A stretch of 44,854 bases of DNA from Burkholderia sp. S171 (GTDB lineage: Bacteria > Pseudomonadota > Gammaproteobacteria > Burkholderiales > Burkholderiaceae). The stretch is from assembly GCF_009766085.1 (NCBI RefSeq), contig NZ_LMUF01000076.1:2525-47378 (forward strand), read 5' to 3'. The notes under the pieces were generated by a model. That model ran no database searches. It was not told the DNA's origin and saw only the letters and a list, made by a program, of their open reading frames with translations. Below, piece by piece: positions 1-8,395 of this stretch (positions are counted from its first letter, which is position 1; each line of letters begins with the position of its first letter). The position numbers were made by a program, and so were the translations under genes.

Positions 1-651
1 CACCAACCTGACCACTTCCTCCGTGGAGGCATCAAAAGCCTTCTGCGAAAGCGCACGCTTACCTTTCAGCGCCCGAATCTGGGCGTCAAAATCAGCATAG
101 TGCTGCGTCGTGGCCCAGATCATGAACATTAGCGTCTGCGCGTCGACCGGCGCAAGCAAGCCCCGCGCAATCCACCCATCAATCACGATCACCCGCGTTT
201 CAAGCCAAGGTTTCACGCGCTCGTTCAAAATGTCCTGCATGTGCACCGCGCCGTGAATGATCTCGCTCGCCCACACTTTCGAGCCGAGCGGCCGCCGCCG
301 CGACAACTCCATTTTCGTCCGCACATAACCGCCGATTGCTTCGACCGGGTCATCGCTTGACTCGAAGGTATCGGCTGCGCGATGCCAGTCTTCAAACAAA
401 TCCTCCAGCACGCGCCGATAAAGCGCCAGCTTGGTCGGAAAGTAATAGTGCAAGTTAGCTTTCGGCAAGCCTGCACGTTCCGCGATCATCGCGGTACTCG
501 CGCCTTCAAGTCCGCGCTCGGCGAACACGGCCTCGGCGCACGCTAAAAGATGCGCTTCATTGGTCTCGCGAATGTGTGCCTTGCGCCGCCGCAACGGAAC
601 GGGCGCAACGTCGGTTTTCGTTGCCTCGGCTGTCGCTTCGTCATCTCTCAT
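1..651 (-). CDS. RutR-like TetR-family transcriptional regulator (partial, C-terminus off the window)
   Basis: The reading frame runs from an ATG at 651 and is still open at base 1, giving 217 residues. That is about the full length of E. coli RutR, so only a short tail is probably missing. An N-terminal TetR helix-turn-helix is clear at about residues 25-70 (EAHLLACAEAVFAERGLEGA, then IAERAGLPKANLHYYFPTK), followed by an all-helical ligand domain. It is divergent from the pyrimidine-degradation operon. An 18-bp palindrome with RutR-like architecture lies in the shared intergenic region. I infer that it represses that operon in response to a pyrimidine or a catabolite. Family assignment is firm; the effector is a guess. 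Confidence 0.85.
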   Translation of the reverse strand, partial: MRDDEATAEATKTDVAPVPLRRRKAHIRETNEAHLLACAEAVFAERGLEGASTAMIAERAGLPKANLHYYFPTKLALYRRVLEDLFEDWHRAADTFESSDDPVEAIGGYVRTKMELSRRRPLGSKVWASEIIHGAVHMQDILNERVKPWLETRVIVIDGWIARGLLAPVDAQTLMFMIWATTQHYADFDAQIRALKGKRALSQKAFDASTEEVVRLV

Positions 652-771
652 TGTTTTCCTTGCATGGCGCTGTACGCCTTCCCCGTCTTGATCGCGCCTC
701 ATTCTATGCGCTTTGACGCCACTGCTGCATAGCCTGTCGTTTGCCTTTCCCAAGGCTCTGCTGCATTGCAA

Positions 772-787
772 TGGCACGCTTCTCGCT
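772..787 (+). promoter_or_regulatory. candidate sigma54-type promoter upstream of pyrimidine catabolic operon
   Basis: TGGCACG-CTTC-TCGCT keeps the -24 GG and -12 GC at the correct spacing and differs from TGGCACG-N4-TTGCW at one base. A start would fall near 798, leaving a leader of about 235 nt. No clear NtrC dyad was seen upstream, so this is tentative. Nitrogen control of pyrimidine breakdown would make biological sense. Confidence 0.4.
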
Positions 788-821
788 ATGCTTTTACTCT
801 AATCGGAAACCCCGAAAGACG

Positions 822-850
822 TTGATTTGCCAATATTAATCGGCTACAAC
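822..850 (+). promoter_or_regulatory. candidate sigma70 promoter of pyrimidine catabolic operon
   Basis: TTGATT (822-827) and TACAAC (845-850) are separated by 17 bp. Each hexamer matches the consensus at four of six bases. The 18-bp palindrome begins at the last base of the -10, so a bound TetR protein would cover the start point. The promoter is inferred from spacing only. Confidence 0.4.
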
Positions 851-867
851 CTGTCCAGTTGGACAGG
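850..867 (+). promoter_or_regulatory. palindromic operator, likely for the divergent TetR regulator
   Basis: CCTGTCCA-GT-TGGACAGG is a perfect 8-bp inverted repeat with a 2-bp centre. This is the same geometry as the known RutR operator (TTGACCA-N2-TGGTCAA), with a shared central CCA-N2-TGG core. It sits in the intergenic region between the TetR gene and the pyrimidine operon, abutting a candidate -10 box. Confidence 0.65.
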
Positions 868-1034
868 ATTTGAGAGGCAGCGGATTGCGATGAATTCGCC
901 TCCACAAAACCGACAAGGCGAGCGGAGAGATGTTGCACCGCTGCCGTGCGCCAGCGCCCCAAAAGCCGACGCCGATGCACCAGATTTGTATGAGTCAAAA
1001 CCCTAAATCGAGCAATACGCAAGGAGAACGCGAA

Positions 1035-2294
1035 ATGGACGCGGTAACCGATTCAGCGCTGGATACGTCGATCAGAGTCAACGGCAAACGTCTCTGGGAC
1101 AGCCTCATGACAATGGCGAAAATTGGCGCGACCCCGAAGGGTGGCGTCTGCCGGCTGGCGCTCACCGATCTCGACCGCGAAGGCCGCGACCTGATCGTCA
1201 GTTGGGCGAAGGAAGCGGGTTGCACGGTCAAGGTGGACCAGATGGGCAACGTGTTCATGCGCCGTGCCGGGCGCAACGCAGATGCCGCGCCGGTCATGAC
1301 GGGTTCGCATGCGGACTCGCAGCCGACAGGCGGTCGCTTCGACGGGATCTACGGCATTCTGGGCGGCATCGAAGTGATCCGCTCGCTTAATGATCGCGGC
1401 ATCGAGACTGAACATCCGGTGGAAGTCGTGATCTGGACCAACGAGGAGGGCTCGCGTTTCGCGCCGGCCATGGTCGCGTCCGGCGTGTTTGCCGGCGAGT
1501 TCACACTCGACTACGGGTTGTCCCGCAAGGACGTGGATGGCAAGACGATTGGCGAGGAACTCAAGCGTATTGGTTATGCAGGCGATGAACCGTGCGGCGG
1601 CCGCAAGCTGCACGCAGCGTTTGAATTGCACATTGAACAAGGGCCGATTCTCGAAGCGGAAAACATGACGATCGGTGTGGTCACCGACGCGCAAGGGCAG
1701 CGCTGGTACGAGATCACGCTGACCGGGCAGGAAGCGCATGCGGGCCCTACGCCCATGCCGCGTCGTCGCGATGCGTTGCTTGGGGCATCGCGAGTGGTCG
1801 AGTTGGTGAATCGCATTGGGCTCGACAATGCGCCGCTGGCGTGTGCAACGGTCGGCATGATGCAAGTGCATCCGAACTCGCGCAATGTGATCCCGGGCCG
1901 CGTGTTTTTCACCGTCGATTTCCGTCATCCCGACGACGCCGTACTCGCAAAAATGGACGCTGCATTGCGTGCTGGCGTGGAGAAAATCGCAAGCGCTTCA
2001 GGACTCGAAACGCAGCTTGAACAGATTTTCTATTACGCGCCGATCGCCTTCGACGCCGCCTGCGTGAAGTCCGTGCGCGCAGCCGCCGAGCGCTTTGGTT
2101 ATGCGCATCGGGACATGGTCTCGGGTGCAGGACACGACGCGTGTTACCTCTCGAAGGTCGCACCCACGTCGATGGTCTTCGTGCCTTGCGTCGACGGGAT
2201 CAGTCATAACGAGATCGAAGATGCCTCTGAGGAATGGATCGAGGCGGGCGCAAACGTGCTGCTTCACGCGATGCTCGAACGCGCGGGCCGTTAA
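1035..2294 (+). CDS. Zn-dependent hydantoinase/carbamoylase family amidohydrolase (beta-ureidopropionase)
   Basis: This M20-family amidase of 419 residues is expected to hydrolyse N-carbamoyl-beta-alanine to beta-alanine, CO2 and ammonia, the last step of reductive pyrimidine breakdown. Dinuclear zinc ligands typical of L-carbamoylases are visible: His92 (SHADSQPTGG), Asp103 (RFDG), Glu138 (WTNEEGSRF), His199 (ELHIEQGP) and a C-terminal His in GISHNE. The dimerisation-lid segment GQEAHAGPTPMPRR is also present. I chose the ATG at 1035 because AAGGAGA lies just upstream; a frame extension back to 930 has no ribosome site and no family resemblance. It is the first gene of the operon. An allantoate or D/L-carbamoyl amino acid amidohydrolase is the alternative; the neighbours favour beta-ureidopropionase. 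Confidence 0.85.
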   Translation: MDAVTDSALDTSIRVNGKRLWDSLMTMAKIGATPKGGVCRLALTDLDREGRDLIVSWAKEAGCTVKVDQMGNVFMRRAGRNADAAPVMTGSHADSQPTGGRFDGIYGILGGIEVIRSLNDRGIETEHPVEVVIWTNEEGSRFAPAMVASGVFAGEFTLDYGLSRKDVDGKTIGEELKRIGYAGDEPCGGRKLHAAFELHIEQGPILEAENMTIGVVTDAQGQRWYEITLTGQEAHAGPTPMPRRRDALLGASRVVELVNRIGLDNAPLACATVGMMQVHPNSRNVIPGRVFFTVDFRHPDDAVLAKMDAALRAGVEKIASASGLETQLEQIFYYAPIAFDAACVKSVRAAAERFGYAHRDMVSGAGHDACYLSKVAPTSMVFVPCVDGISHNEIEDASEEWIEAGANVLLHAMLERAGR

Positions 2295-2352
2295 GCTCGG
2301 GTTGGTTTAGTCGAGAGACCATTGCTTGCCTCATCTTGAAGAAGGAACGTGT

Positions 2353-3690
2353 ATGACCACGAAGCACATTGGCGATATTGCCTCAAGCCGGCTGTCGCAA
2401 GAGCAACTGTCGTGTCAGTTTTCCGATGTGGCGCCCTTGCTTAATGCAACCGCGGCGGCTGCAGCATCGAGCCGTTGCCACTACTGCTATGACGCACCGT
2501 GTATTAATGCATGCCCCACAAAAATAGATATTCCCAGTTTCATTCGTAAGATCGGCAACGGCAACATGAAGGGTGCGGCCATGGATATCTTGTCGGCCAA
2601 CCCCTTGGGCGGCGCGTGCGCACGCGTATGTCCGACTGAAATCCTCTGCGAGGGGGCATGTGTCAGAAATCATCAGGATGACAAATCAGTTCAGATCGGT
2701 GCATTGCAGCGTCACGCCACCGACTGGGCGATGGCGCGCGGCGAGCCGCTCTTCAAACGCACGGCGGATACGGGACGTCATGTTGCCGTGGTCGGCGCGG
2801 GGCCAGCAGGACTGGCGTGTGCGCATCGCCTCGCGATCGATGGCCACAAGGTCACGGTGTACGACACCCGGCCCAAGCCCGGCGGCCTGAACGAATACGG
2901 CATCGCGGCGTACAAGGTGGTTGAGGATTTCGCACAACGCGAAGTGGAGTGGTTGTATTCGGTGGGGGGTATTGAAGTAAAGAACGACGTGATGCTCGGC
3001 CGCGATGTAAAGCTGAGCGATTTGCGAAAGCAACATGACGCCGTGTTCCTTGCGATCGGCTTGGGCGGTGTGCGTGCGCTCGAACTCGAAGGCGAGACGC
3101 TGCAAGGCGTATACAACGCGGTCGATTTCATCGAGGAGGTGCGTCAGGCAGATACGCTCGCGAGCGTGCCGGTGGGGCGTCGCGTGGTGGTGATCGGCGG
3201 CGGCAACACGGCTATCGATGCAGCGGTGCAAAGCCGGAAGCTCGGTGCTGCAACAGTGACGATGGTGTACCGGCGGGGCGTTGAAACCATGGGCGCCACC
3301 TGGGCCGAACAGGAATTCGCGCAGACCAACGGCGTGACGATCGTCACGCACGCGAAACCCGTGCGTTTAACCGATGCAGATGGTCAGGTCACGGGCGTCG
3401 AATTCGAAAACCCGCAGGGTGAGCGCTTCGTCATTGAAGCCGACATGGTCCTGAAGGCGATCGGTCAAACGCTCGCTCCAGAAGGTCTGGAAGCTGACAT
3501 GCTCACGCTCGACGGCAGCCGTATCGCCGTGGATTCGAACGGCCGTACGTCGCTCGATAACGTCTGGGCCGGCGGCGACTGCGCGGCCACAGGTGGGCTC
3601 GACCTGACCGTGCAAGCGGTGCAGGACGGCAAGATTGCCGCTGAGTCCATCCACGCGTTCTTCGCGGCGACGGCCATCAAGGCCGCTTAA
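2353..3690 (+). CDS. preT: NAD-dependent dihydropyrimidine dehydrogenase, subunit PreT (FAD/NADH subunit)
   Basis: This 445-residue protein corresponds to the N-terminal half of eukaryotic dihydropyrimidine dehydrogenase and feeds electrons from NAD(P)H to PreA. An Fe-S domain carries Cys42/45/50/54 (RCHYCYDAPCINACP) and Cys89/93/99/103 (GACARVCPTEILCEGAC). An FAD-binding motif VAVVGAGPAGLACA follows near 144-157, and a second dinucleotide site VVVIGGGNTAIDAA near 280. The ATG at 2353 is preceded by GAAGGA and is preferred over an in-frame start at 2326. It lies 58 bp after the amidohydrolase and 27 bp before preA, consistent with a two-subunit enzyme made from one transcript. Confidence 0.93.
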   Translation: MTTKHIGDIASSRLSQEQLSCQFSDVAPLLNATAAAAASSRCHYCYDAPCINACPTKIDIPSFIRKIGNGNMKGAAMDILSANPLGGACARVCPTEILCEGACVRNHQDDKSVQIGALQRHATDWAMARGEPLFKRTADTGRHVAVVGAGPAGLACAHRLAIDGHKVTVYDTRPKPGGLNEYGIAAYKVVEDFAQREVEWLYSVGGIEVKNDVMLGRDVKLSDLRKQHDAVFLAIGLGGVRALELEGETLQGVYNAVDFIEEVRQADTLASVPVGRRVVVIGGGNTAIDAAVQSRKLGAATVTMVYRRGVETMGATWAEQEFAQTNGVTIVTHAKPVRLTDADGQVTGVEFENPQGERFVIEADMVLKAIGQTLAPEGLEADMLTLDGSRIAVDSNGRTSLDNVWAGGDCAATGGLDLTVQAVQDGKIAAESIHAFFAATAIKAA

Positions 3691-3717
3691 AAAAACCCAC
3701 AATAAGGGAGCCAGTTC

Positions 3718-5010
3718 ATGGCCGATCTTCGCAATACGTTTGCCGGCATCACGTCGCCGAATCCTTTTTGGCTCGCCTCCGCCCCGCCCACCGATAAAGC
3801 CTACAACGTCAACCGCGCCTTCGAAGCGGGTTGGGGCGGCGTCGTATGGAAAACGCTCGGGCTCGACCCGCATGTCGTGAACGTGAGTTCGCGTTATGGC
3901 GCGGTGCAATGGAATGGCCAGCGCATAGCAGGACTGAACAATATCGAATTGATCACCGACCGTCCGCTTGACATCAACCTGAAGGAGATCGCCGAGGTCA
4001 AGCGCGACTGGCCTGATCGCGCGCTGATCGTCTCGCTGATGGTGCCGTGCAACGAACGCGACTGGAAGTGGATCTTGCCGCTGGTGGAAGACACCGGTTG
4101 CGATGGCGTCGAACTGAATTTCGGCTGTCCGCACGGCATGAGCGAGCGCGGCATGGGCGCGGCGGTCGGTCAGGTCCCCGAATACGTGGAGATGGTCACG
4201 CGCTGGGTGAAGGAAGGCACGAAGCTGCCGTGCATCGTCAAGCTGACACCGAATATCAGCGATATCCGCACCAGTTCACGCGCGGCTTTCAAGGGCGGTG
4301 CGGACGCGGTGTCGCTGATCAACACCATCAATTCGATTGTCGCGGTGGACCTGGATCTCATGGCGCCGATGCCGACAGTCGACGGCAAGGGTACGCATGG
4401 GGGATACTGCGGCCCGGCGGTCAAACCGATCGCGCTGAACATGGTCGCGGAGATTGCGCGGGACGTGGAAACGCCCGGTTTGCCCATCTCCGGCATTGGC
4501 GGCATTTCGTCATGGCGCGATGCGGCCGAGTTCATGGTATTGGGCGCAGGCAACGTGCAGGTTTGTACGGCGGTCATGCACTACGGCTTTCGTATCGTCT
4601 CCGATCTCGCGGACGGTCTGTCGAACTGGATGGACGAAAAAGGCTATGCCACGCTCGACGATATCCGCGGGCGAGCGGTGCAGAATGTGACTGACTGGAA
4701 GTACTTGAATCTGAAATACGACATCAAGGCGCGCATCGACCAGGACAAGTGTATTGAGTGCGGCCTGTGTCACATCGCTTGCGAAGATACGGCGCATCAG
4801 GCGATCATGCGCGAGAAGGACGGCAAGCGGCATTTCGAAGTGATCGATTCAGAATGCGTCGGGTGCAATTTATGCATGCATGTGTGCCCGGTCGAGCAAT
4901 GCATCACGATGGAACGCGTGGATGCCGGCGAATATGCGAACTGGACGACGCATCCGAACAATCCCGCACGCGTGGACGCCGACGTTGAAGAAAGCGTGAA
5001 GGCCGCATAG
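3718..5010 (+). CDS. preA: NAD-dependent dihydropyrimidine dehydrogenase, catalytic subunit PreA
   Basis: This 430-residue subunit reduces uracil and thymine to their 5,6-dihydro forms. An FMN-binding dihydroorotate-dehydrogenase-like barrel fills residues 1-310, with the catalytic Cys137 in LNFGCPHGMSERGMG (equivalent to Cys671 of mammalian DPD). Two [4Fe-4S] motifs end the protein: Cys345/348/351/355 (CIECGLCHIAC) and Cys380/383/386/390 (CVGCNLCMHVC). AAGGGAG precedes the ATG. It follows preT closely, and together they form the bacterial counterpart of single-chain DPD. Electron flow from PreT through the Fe-S clusters to FMN is established for the family. Confidence 0.94.
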   Translation: MADLRNTFAGITSPNPFWLASAPPTDKAYNVNRAFEAGWGGVVWKTLGLDPHVVNVSSRYGAVQWNGQRIAGLNNIELITDRPLDINLKEIAEVKRDWPDRALIVSLMVPCNERDWKWILPLVEDTGCDGVELNFGCPHGMSERGMGAAVGQVPEYVEMVTRWVKEGTKLPCIVKLTPNISDIRTSSRAAFKGGADAVSLINTINSIVAVDLDLMAPMPTVDGKGTHGGYCGPAVKPIALNMVAEIARDVETPGLPISGIGGISSWRDAAEFMVLGAGNVQVCTAVMHYGFRIVSDLADGLSNWMDEKGYATLDDIRGRAVQNVTDWKYLNLKYDIKARIDQDKCIECGLCHIACEDTAHQAIMREKDGKRHFEVIDSECVGCNLCMHVCPVEQCITMERVDAGEYANWTTHPNNPARVDADVEESVKAA

Positions 5011-5127
5011 AGTTTAGAACCTGTAGCAAACGCTAACGATAAAAGTCCCCCGACGGCCGACGCCCGGACTGGAATCACAGCCTGATCCGCGGGCGCGGAC
5101 CGCAACGATCTTGAGGAGATCAACCTG

Positions 5128-6636
5128 ATGAAGCAGACAGCGCATTCTGTCGACCCGCAGTTCGCGGCCGGCGCCAGCAGCAGTCTATATAACGACGACC
5201 TGGCGCCGACCACAGCCGCGCAACGGACGTGGAAGTGGTATCACTTTGCCGCGCTGTGGGTTGGCATGGTGATGAATATTGCGTCGTACATGCTCGCGGC
5301 GGGGCTCACGGAGGAAGGCATGTCGCCGTGGCAGGCCGTGCTGACTGTGCTGCTTGGCAACATGATCGTGCTCGTGCCCATGCTGCTGGTCGGGCATGCC
5401 GGCGCGAAGCATGGCATTCCGTATGCCGTGCTGGTGCGCTCGTCGTTCGGTACGAAGGGTGCGAGGCTGCCCGCATTGTTGCGCGCGGTGGTGGCGTGCG
5501 GATGGTATGGCATTCAGACCTGGCTCGGTGGCAGCGCGATCTATACATTGATCAATATTCTCGCCGGTAATACTACACACGGTGCACCGTTGCCCTTCCT
5601 CGATATCTCGCTTGGGCAGCTCGCATGTTTCCTGTTTTTCTGGCTGATCCAGGTCTATTTCATCTTGCGCGGTACTGACTCCATTCGTTTCCTTGAAAGC
5701 TGGTCCGCACCGATCAAAATCATCATGTGCCTCGCGCTCGTGTGGTGGGCGACGTCGAAGGCGGGCGGTGTGGGTGCGATGCTCGCGCAGCCTTCGCAGT
5801 TCGTCGCCGGCGGCAAGAAGGAGGGAATGTTCTGGGCAACCTTCTGGCCGGGCCTCACGGCCATGGTCGGGTTCTGGGCCACGCTCGCGTTGAACATTCC
5901 GGACTTCACGCGTTTCGCCCGCTCGCAGAAGGATCAGATCATCGGGCAATCGATTGGTTTGCCGGCCCCCATGGCGCTGCTGTCCGTCATCTCGGTGGTG
6001 GTGACTTCAGCAACCGTGGTGATCTACGGCAAGGCGATATGGGATCCTATCGACCTGACCAGTCGCATGACGGGTATTGGCGTGGGCGTAGCGCTGATCA
6101 TCCTGACGCTCGACACCATGAGCTGCAATCTTGCTGCCAACCTTGTGGGTCCGGCTTATGACTTCTCGAGCCTCTGGCCGAAGGGCATTTCGTATCGCGT
6201 AGGCGGGATGATTACGGCCTTCATCGCTATTGTGATGATGCCGTGGAAGATCCTGGCTACGACGCAGGGCTACATTTTTACGTGGCTCGTGGGTTACTCG
6301 GCGCTGCTTGGACCTGTAGCCGGTATTCTCATGGTCGACTACTTCCTGATCCGCGGCACGCGCCTGAACACGCGCGAACTCTTCAACGAGAACGGCGAAT
6401 ACAGCTACACGGGCGGCTGGAATATAGCTGCTGTGGTCGCGTTGCTCGTGGGTGTATTGCCCAACTTGCCCGGCTTCCTGCACACGGCATTTCCAGGCGC
6501 GTTTCCCAACGTACCCGCATTCTTCAACACGCTTTACACCTATGCATGGTTCGTGGGCCTCGCGCTCGCATCGATTGTTTATGGCGCATGGATGAAGATG
6601 GGCAAGCGCCCGACGGCGCGGATTGCCAGCGCCTGA
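5128..6636 (+). CDS. NCS1-family nucleobase/hydantoin/allantoin permease
   Basis: This 502-residue inner-membrane protein has about 12 hydrophobic segments. NCS1 signatures include a leading helix with GMVMNIASYMLAAGL, then VLVRSSFGTKGARLPALLRA and WYGIQTWLGG. The family uses sodium or proton symport to import nucleobases, hydantoins or allantoin. Its position between dihydropyrimidine dehydrogenase and dihydropyrimidinase argues for uptake of uracil, thymine or dihydropyrimidines. GAGGAG lies about 10 nt before the ATG. The 117-bp gap to preA is the longest within the operon and shows no clear terminator. Exact substrate cannot be read from sequence. Confidence 0.9.
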   Translation: MKQTAHSVDPQFAAGASSSLYNDDLAPTTAAQRTWKWYHFAALWVGMVMNIASYMLAAGLTEEGMSPWQAVLTVLLGNMIVLVPMLLVGHAGAKHGIPYAVLVRSSFGTKGARLPALLRAVVACGWYGIQTWLGGSAIYTLINILAGNTTHGAPLPFLDISLGQLACFLFFWLIQVYFILRGTDSIRFLESWSAPIKIIMCLALVWWATSKAGGVGAMLAQPSQFVAGGKKEGMFWATFWPGLTAMVGFWATLALNIPDFTRFARSQKDQIIGQSIGLPAPMALLSVISVVVTSATVVIYGKAIWDPIDLTSRMTGIGVGVALIILTLDTMSCNLAANLVGPAYDFSSLWPKGISYRVGGMITAFIAIVMMPWKILATTQGYIFTWLVGYSALLGPVAGILMVDYFLIRGTRLNTRELFNENGEYSYTGGWNIAAVVALLVGVLPNLPGFLHTAFPGAFPNVPAFFNTLYTYAWFVGLALASIVYGAWMKMGKRPTARIASA

Positions 6637-6668
6637 TTTCGCGTGATTTCTCTGGGGAGACAAGCAAG

Positions 6669-8147
6669 ATGACGATCCTGATTCGCGGCGGCACGGTGAT
6701 TGACGCGGACCGTACCTACCGTGCGGATGTGTTGTGCGCAGACCCGAAGGACGGCGGCACGATCCTGCAGATCGGCCTCGATCTCGACGCTCCGGGGGGT
6801 ACTGAAACTGTCGATGCATCCGGCCAGTATGTGATGCCCGGCGGTATCGATCCTCACACGCACATGGAGCTGCCGTTCATGGGCACCACGGCGAGTGACG
6901 ACTTCTATACGGGTACGGCTGCAGGGTTGTCGGGCGGCACGACGAGCATCATCGACTTCGTGATTCCCAGTCCGAAGCAGCCGCTAATGGAGGCGTTTCA
7001 TGAGTGGCGCGGCTGGGCTGAAAAGGCATCGGCGGACTATGGTTTTCACGTGGCAGTGACGTGGTGGGACGAGTCGGTGCATCGCGACATGGGCACGCTG
7101 GTGCATGACTATGGCGTGTCGAGTTTCAAGCACTTCATGGCGTATAAAAACGCCATCATGGCAGACGATGAAGTGTTGGTGAACAGCTTCGCGCGGTCGT
7201 TGGAACTGGGCGCATTGCCCACCGTGCATGCCGAGAATGGCGAGCTCGTGTTCCAGCTTCAAAAGCAGTTGCTCGCGAAAGGTTTCACGGGGCCGGAAGC
7301 GCATCCTTTGTCGCGGCCGCCTGAGGTGGAGGGCGAGGCGGCGAATCGTGCGATCAGGATTGCGCAGGTGCTGGGCGTGCCGATCTATATCGTGCATGTG
7401 TCGTCGAAAGATGCCGTTGACGTCATCACGCGTGCACGCAGTGAAGGACAGCGCGTGTTCGCTGAAGTGCTGCCAGGGCATCTGGTGATCGATGAATCGG
7501 TCTATAGCGACCCGGACTGGACGCGGGCCGCCGCACACGTGATGAGTCCGCCGTTCCGTACCAGCGAGCATCGCGAGGCGTTATGGCGCGGTCTGCAATC
7601 CGGACAACTGCACACCACGGCGACTGACCACTGCGTATTTTGTGCATCGCAGAAAGCGATGGGCCGCGAGGACTTCACGCGCATTCCTAACGGTTGCGGC
7701 GGGGTTGAGGATCGCATGTCGATACTCTGGCATCACGGCGTGAATAAGGGACGCCTGACCCCGAATGAGTTCGTGCGTGTGACCTCGACCAACGCCGCGC
7801 AGATTTTTAATTTGTTCCCGCGCAAGGGTGCGGTGCAGGTGGGCGCAGATGCCGACCTCGTGGTGTGGGACCCGGCTGCAACCAGGACGATATCGGTCAA
7901 GACCCATCACCAGAAGGTGGATTTCAACGTGTTCGAAGGCATGACTGTGCAAGGTGTGGCGACTCACACGCTGACGCGCGGTGCGCTTGCGTGGACGGAC
8001 GGCGATCTGCGAGCCGTGCGCGGGGCGGGGCAGTATTTGAAGCGTCCGCCGAACGGTGCTTATTTCGATGCTACCCGGATCGCGAACCAGTTGAAGGAAC
8101 CGCATCCGATCCATCGTGCCGGTGACAAGGTTGTGAAAGCGGCGTGA
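6669..8147 (+). CDS. hydA: dihydropyrimidinase (D-hydantoinase)
   Basis: This 492-residue cyclic amidohydrolase opens dihydrouracil/dihydrothymine to the N-carbamoyl beta-amino acid, the substrate of the amidohydrolase at 1035. The metal centre is complete: His63/His65 (DPHTHME), the carboxylated Lys in SSFKHFMAYKNAIM (about 160), His in PTVHAENGEL, His in IYIVHVSSKDA and Asp in TATDHCVF. The start at 6669 is preceded by GGGGAGA; an open frame extends farther upstream but overlaps the transporter in another frame and is spurious. It is the last gene of the operon, followed by a strong hairpin terminator. Confidence 0.95.
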   Translation: MTILIRGGTVIDADRTYRADVLCADPKDGGTILQIGLDLDAPGGTETVDASGQYVMPGGIDPHTHMELPFMGTTASDDFYTGTAAGLSGGTTSIIDFVIPSPKQPLMEAFHEWRGWAEKASADYGFHVAVTWWDESVHRDMGTLVHDYGVSSFKHFMAYKNAIMADDEVLVNSFARSLELGALPTVHAENGELVFQLQKQLLAKGFTGPEAHPLSRPPEVEGEAANRAIRIAQVLGVPIYIVHVSSKDAVDVITRARSEGQRVFAEVLPGHLVIDESVYSDPDWTRAAAHVMSPPFRTSEHREALWRGLQSGQLHTTATDHCVFCASQKAMGREDFTRIPNGCGGVEDRMSILWHHGVNKGRLTPNEFVRVTSTNAAQIFNLFPRKGAVQVGADADLVVWDPAATRTISVKTHHQKVDFNVFEGMTVQGVATHTLTRGALAWTDGDLRAVRGAGQYLKRPPNGAYFDATRIANQLKEPHPIHRAGDKVVKAA

Positions 8148-8168
8148 AGTTCACGGTAATGTCATAAC

Positions 8169-8199
8169 AAACCGGCGCTCGATGCGCCGGTTTTTTTTT
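8169..8199 (+). terminator. rho-independent terminator of the pyrimidine catabolic operon
   Basis: A 10-bp perfect stem AAACCGGCGC/GCGCCGGTTT with a 5-nt loop runs straight into a nine-base T tract, 21 bp after the hydA stop. Confidence 0.93.
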
Positions 8200-8395
8200 G
8201 GCTTTCATGCAATGAAGCACTTGAACAAAAACGCAGCGAATAGCAACTTTGCGAGCTTCCGCTGCTGTTGATAAACTGGTCTTGTGGTAATCACCGTATT
8301 GCACTTGGCGTGACCCAATCGTTCATTCGTGTCCGGCTCGTTCAGTGTTGCAGCGAGTGTAACGTCCGACCCCCACAACACCAGAAGGAAGACTG

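Noticed and set aside
6243..6668. Upstream extension of the dihydropyrimidinase frame into the transporter gene
   Set aside because: The ATG at 6669 has GGGGAGA upstream and gives the family length; the extension is an out-of-frame shadow of the NCS1 gene.
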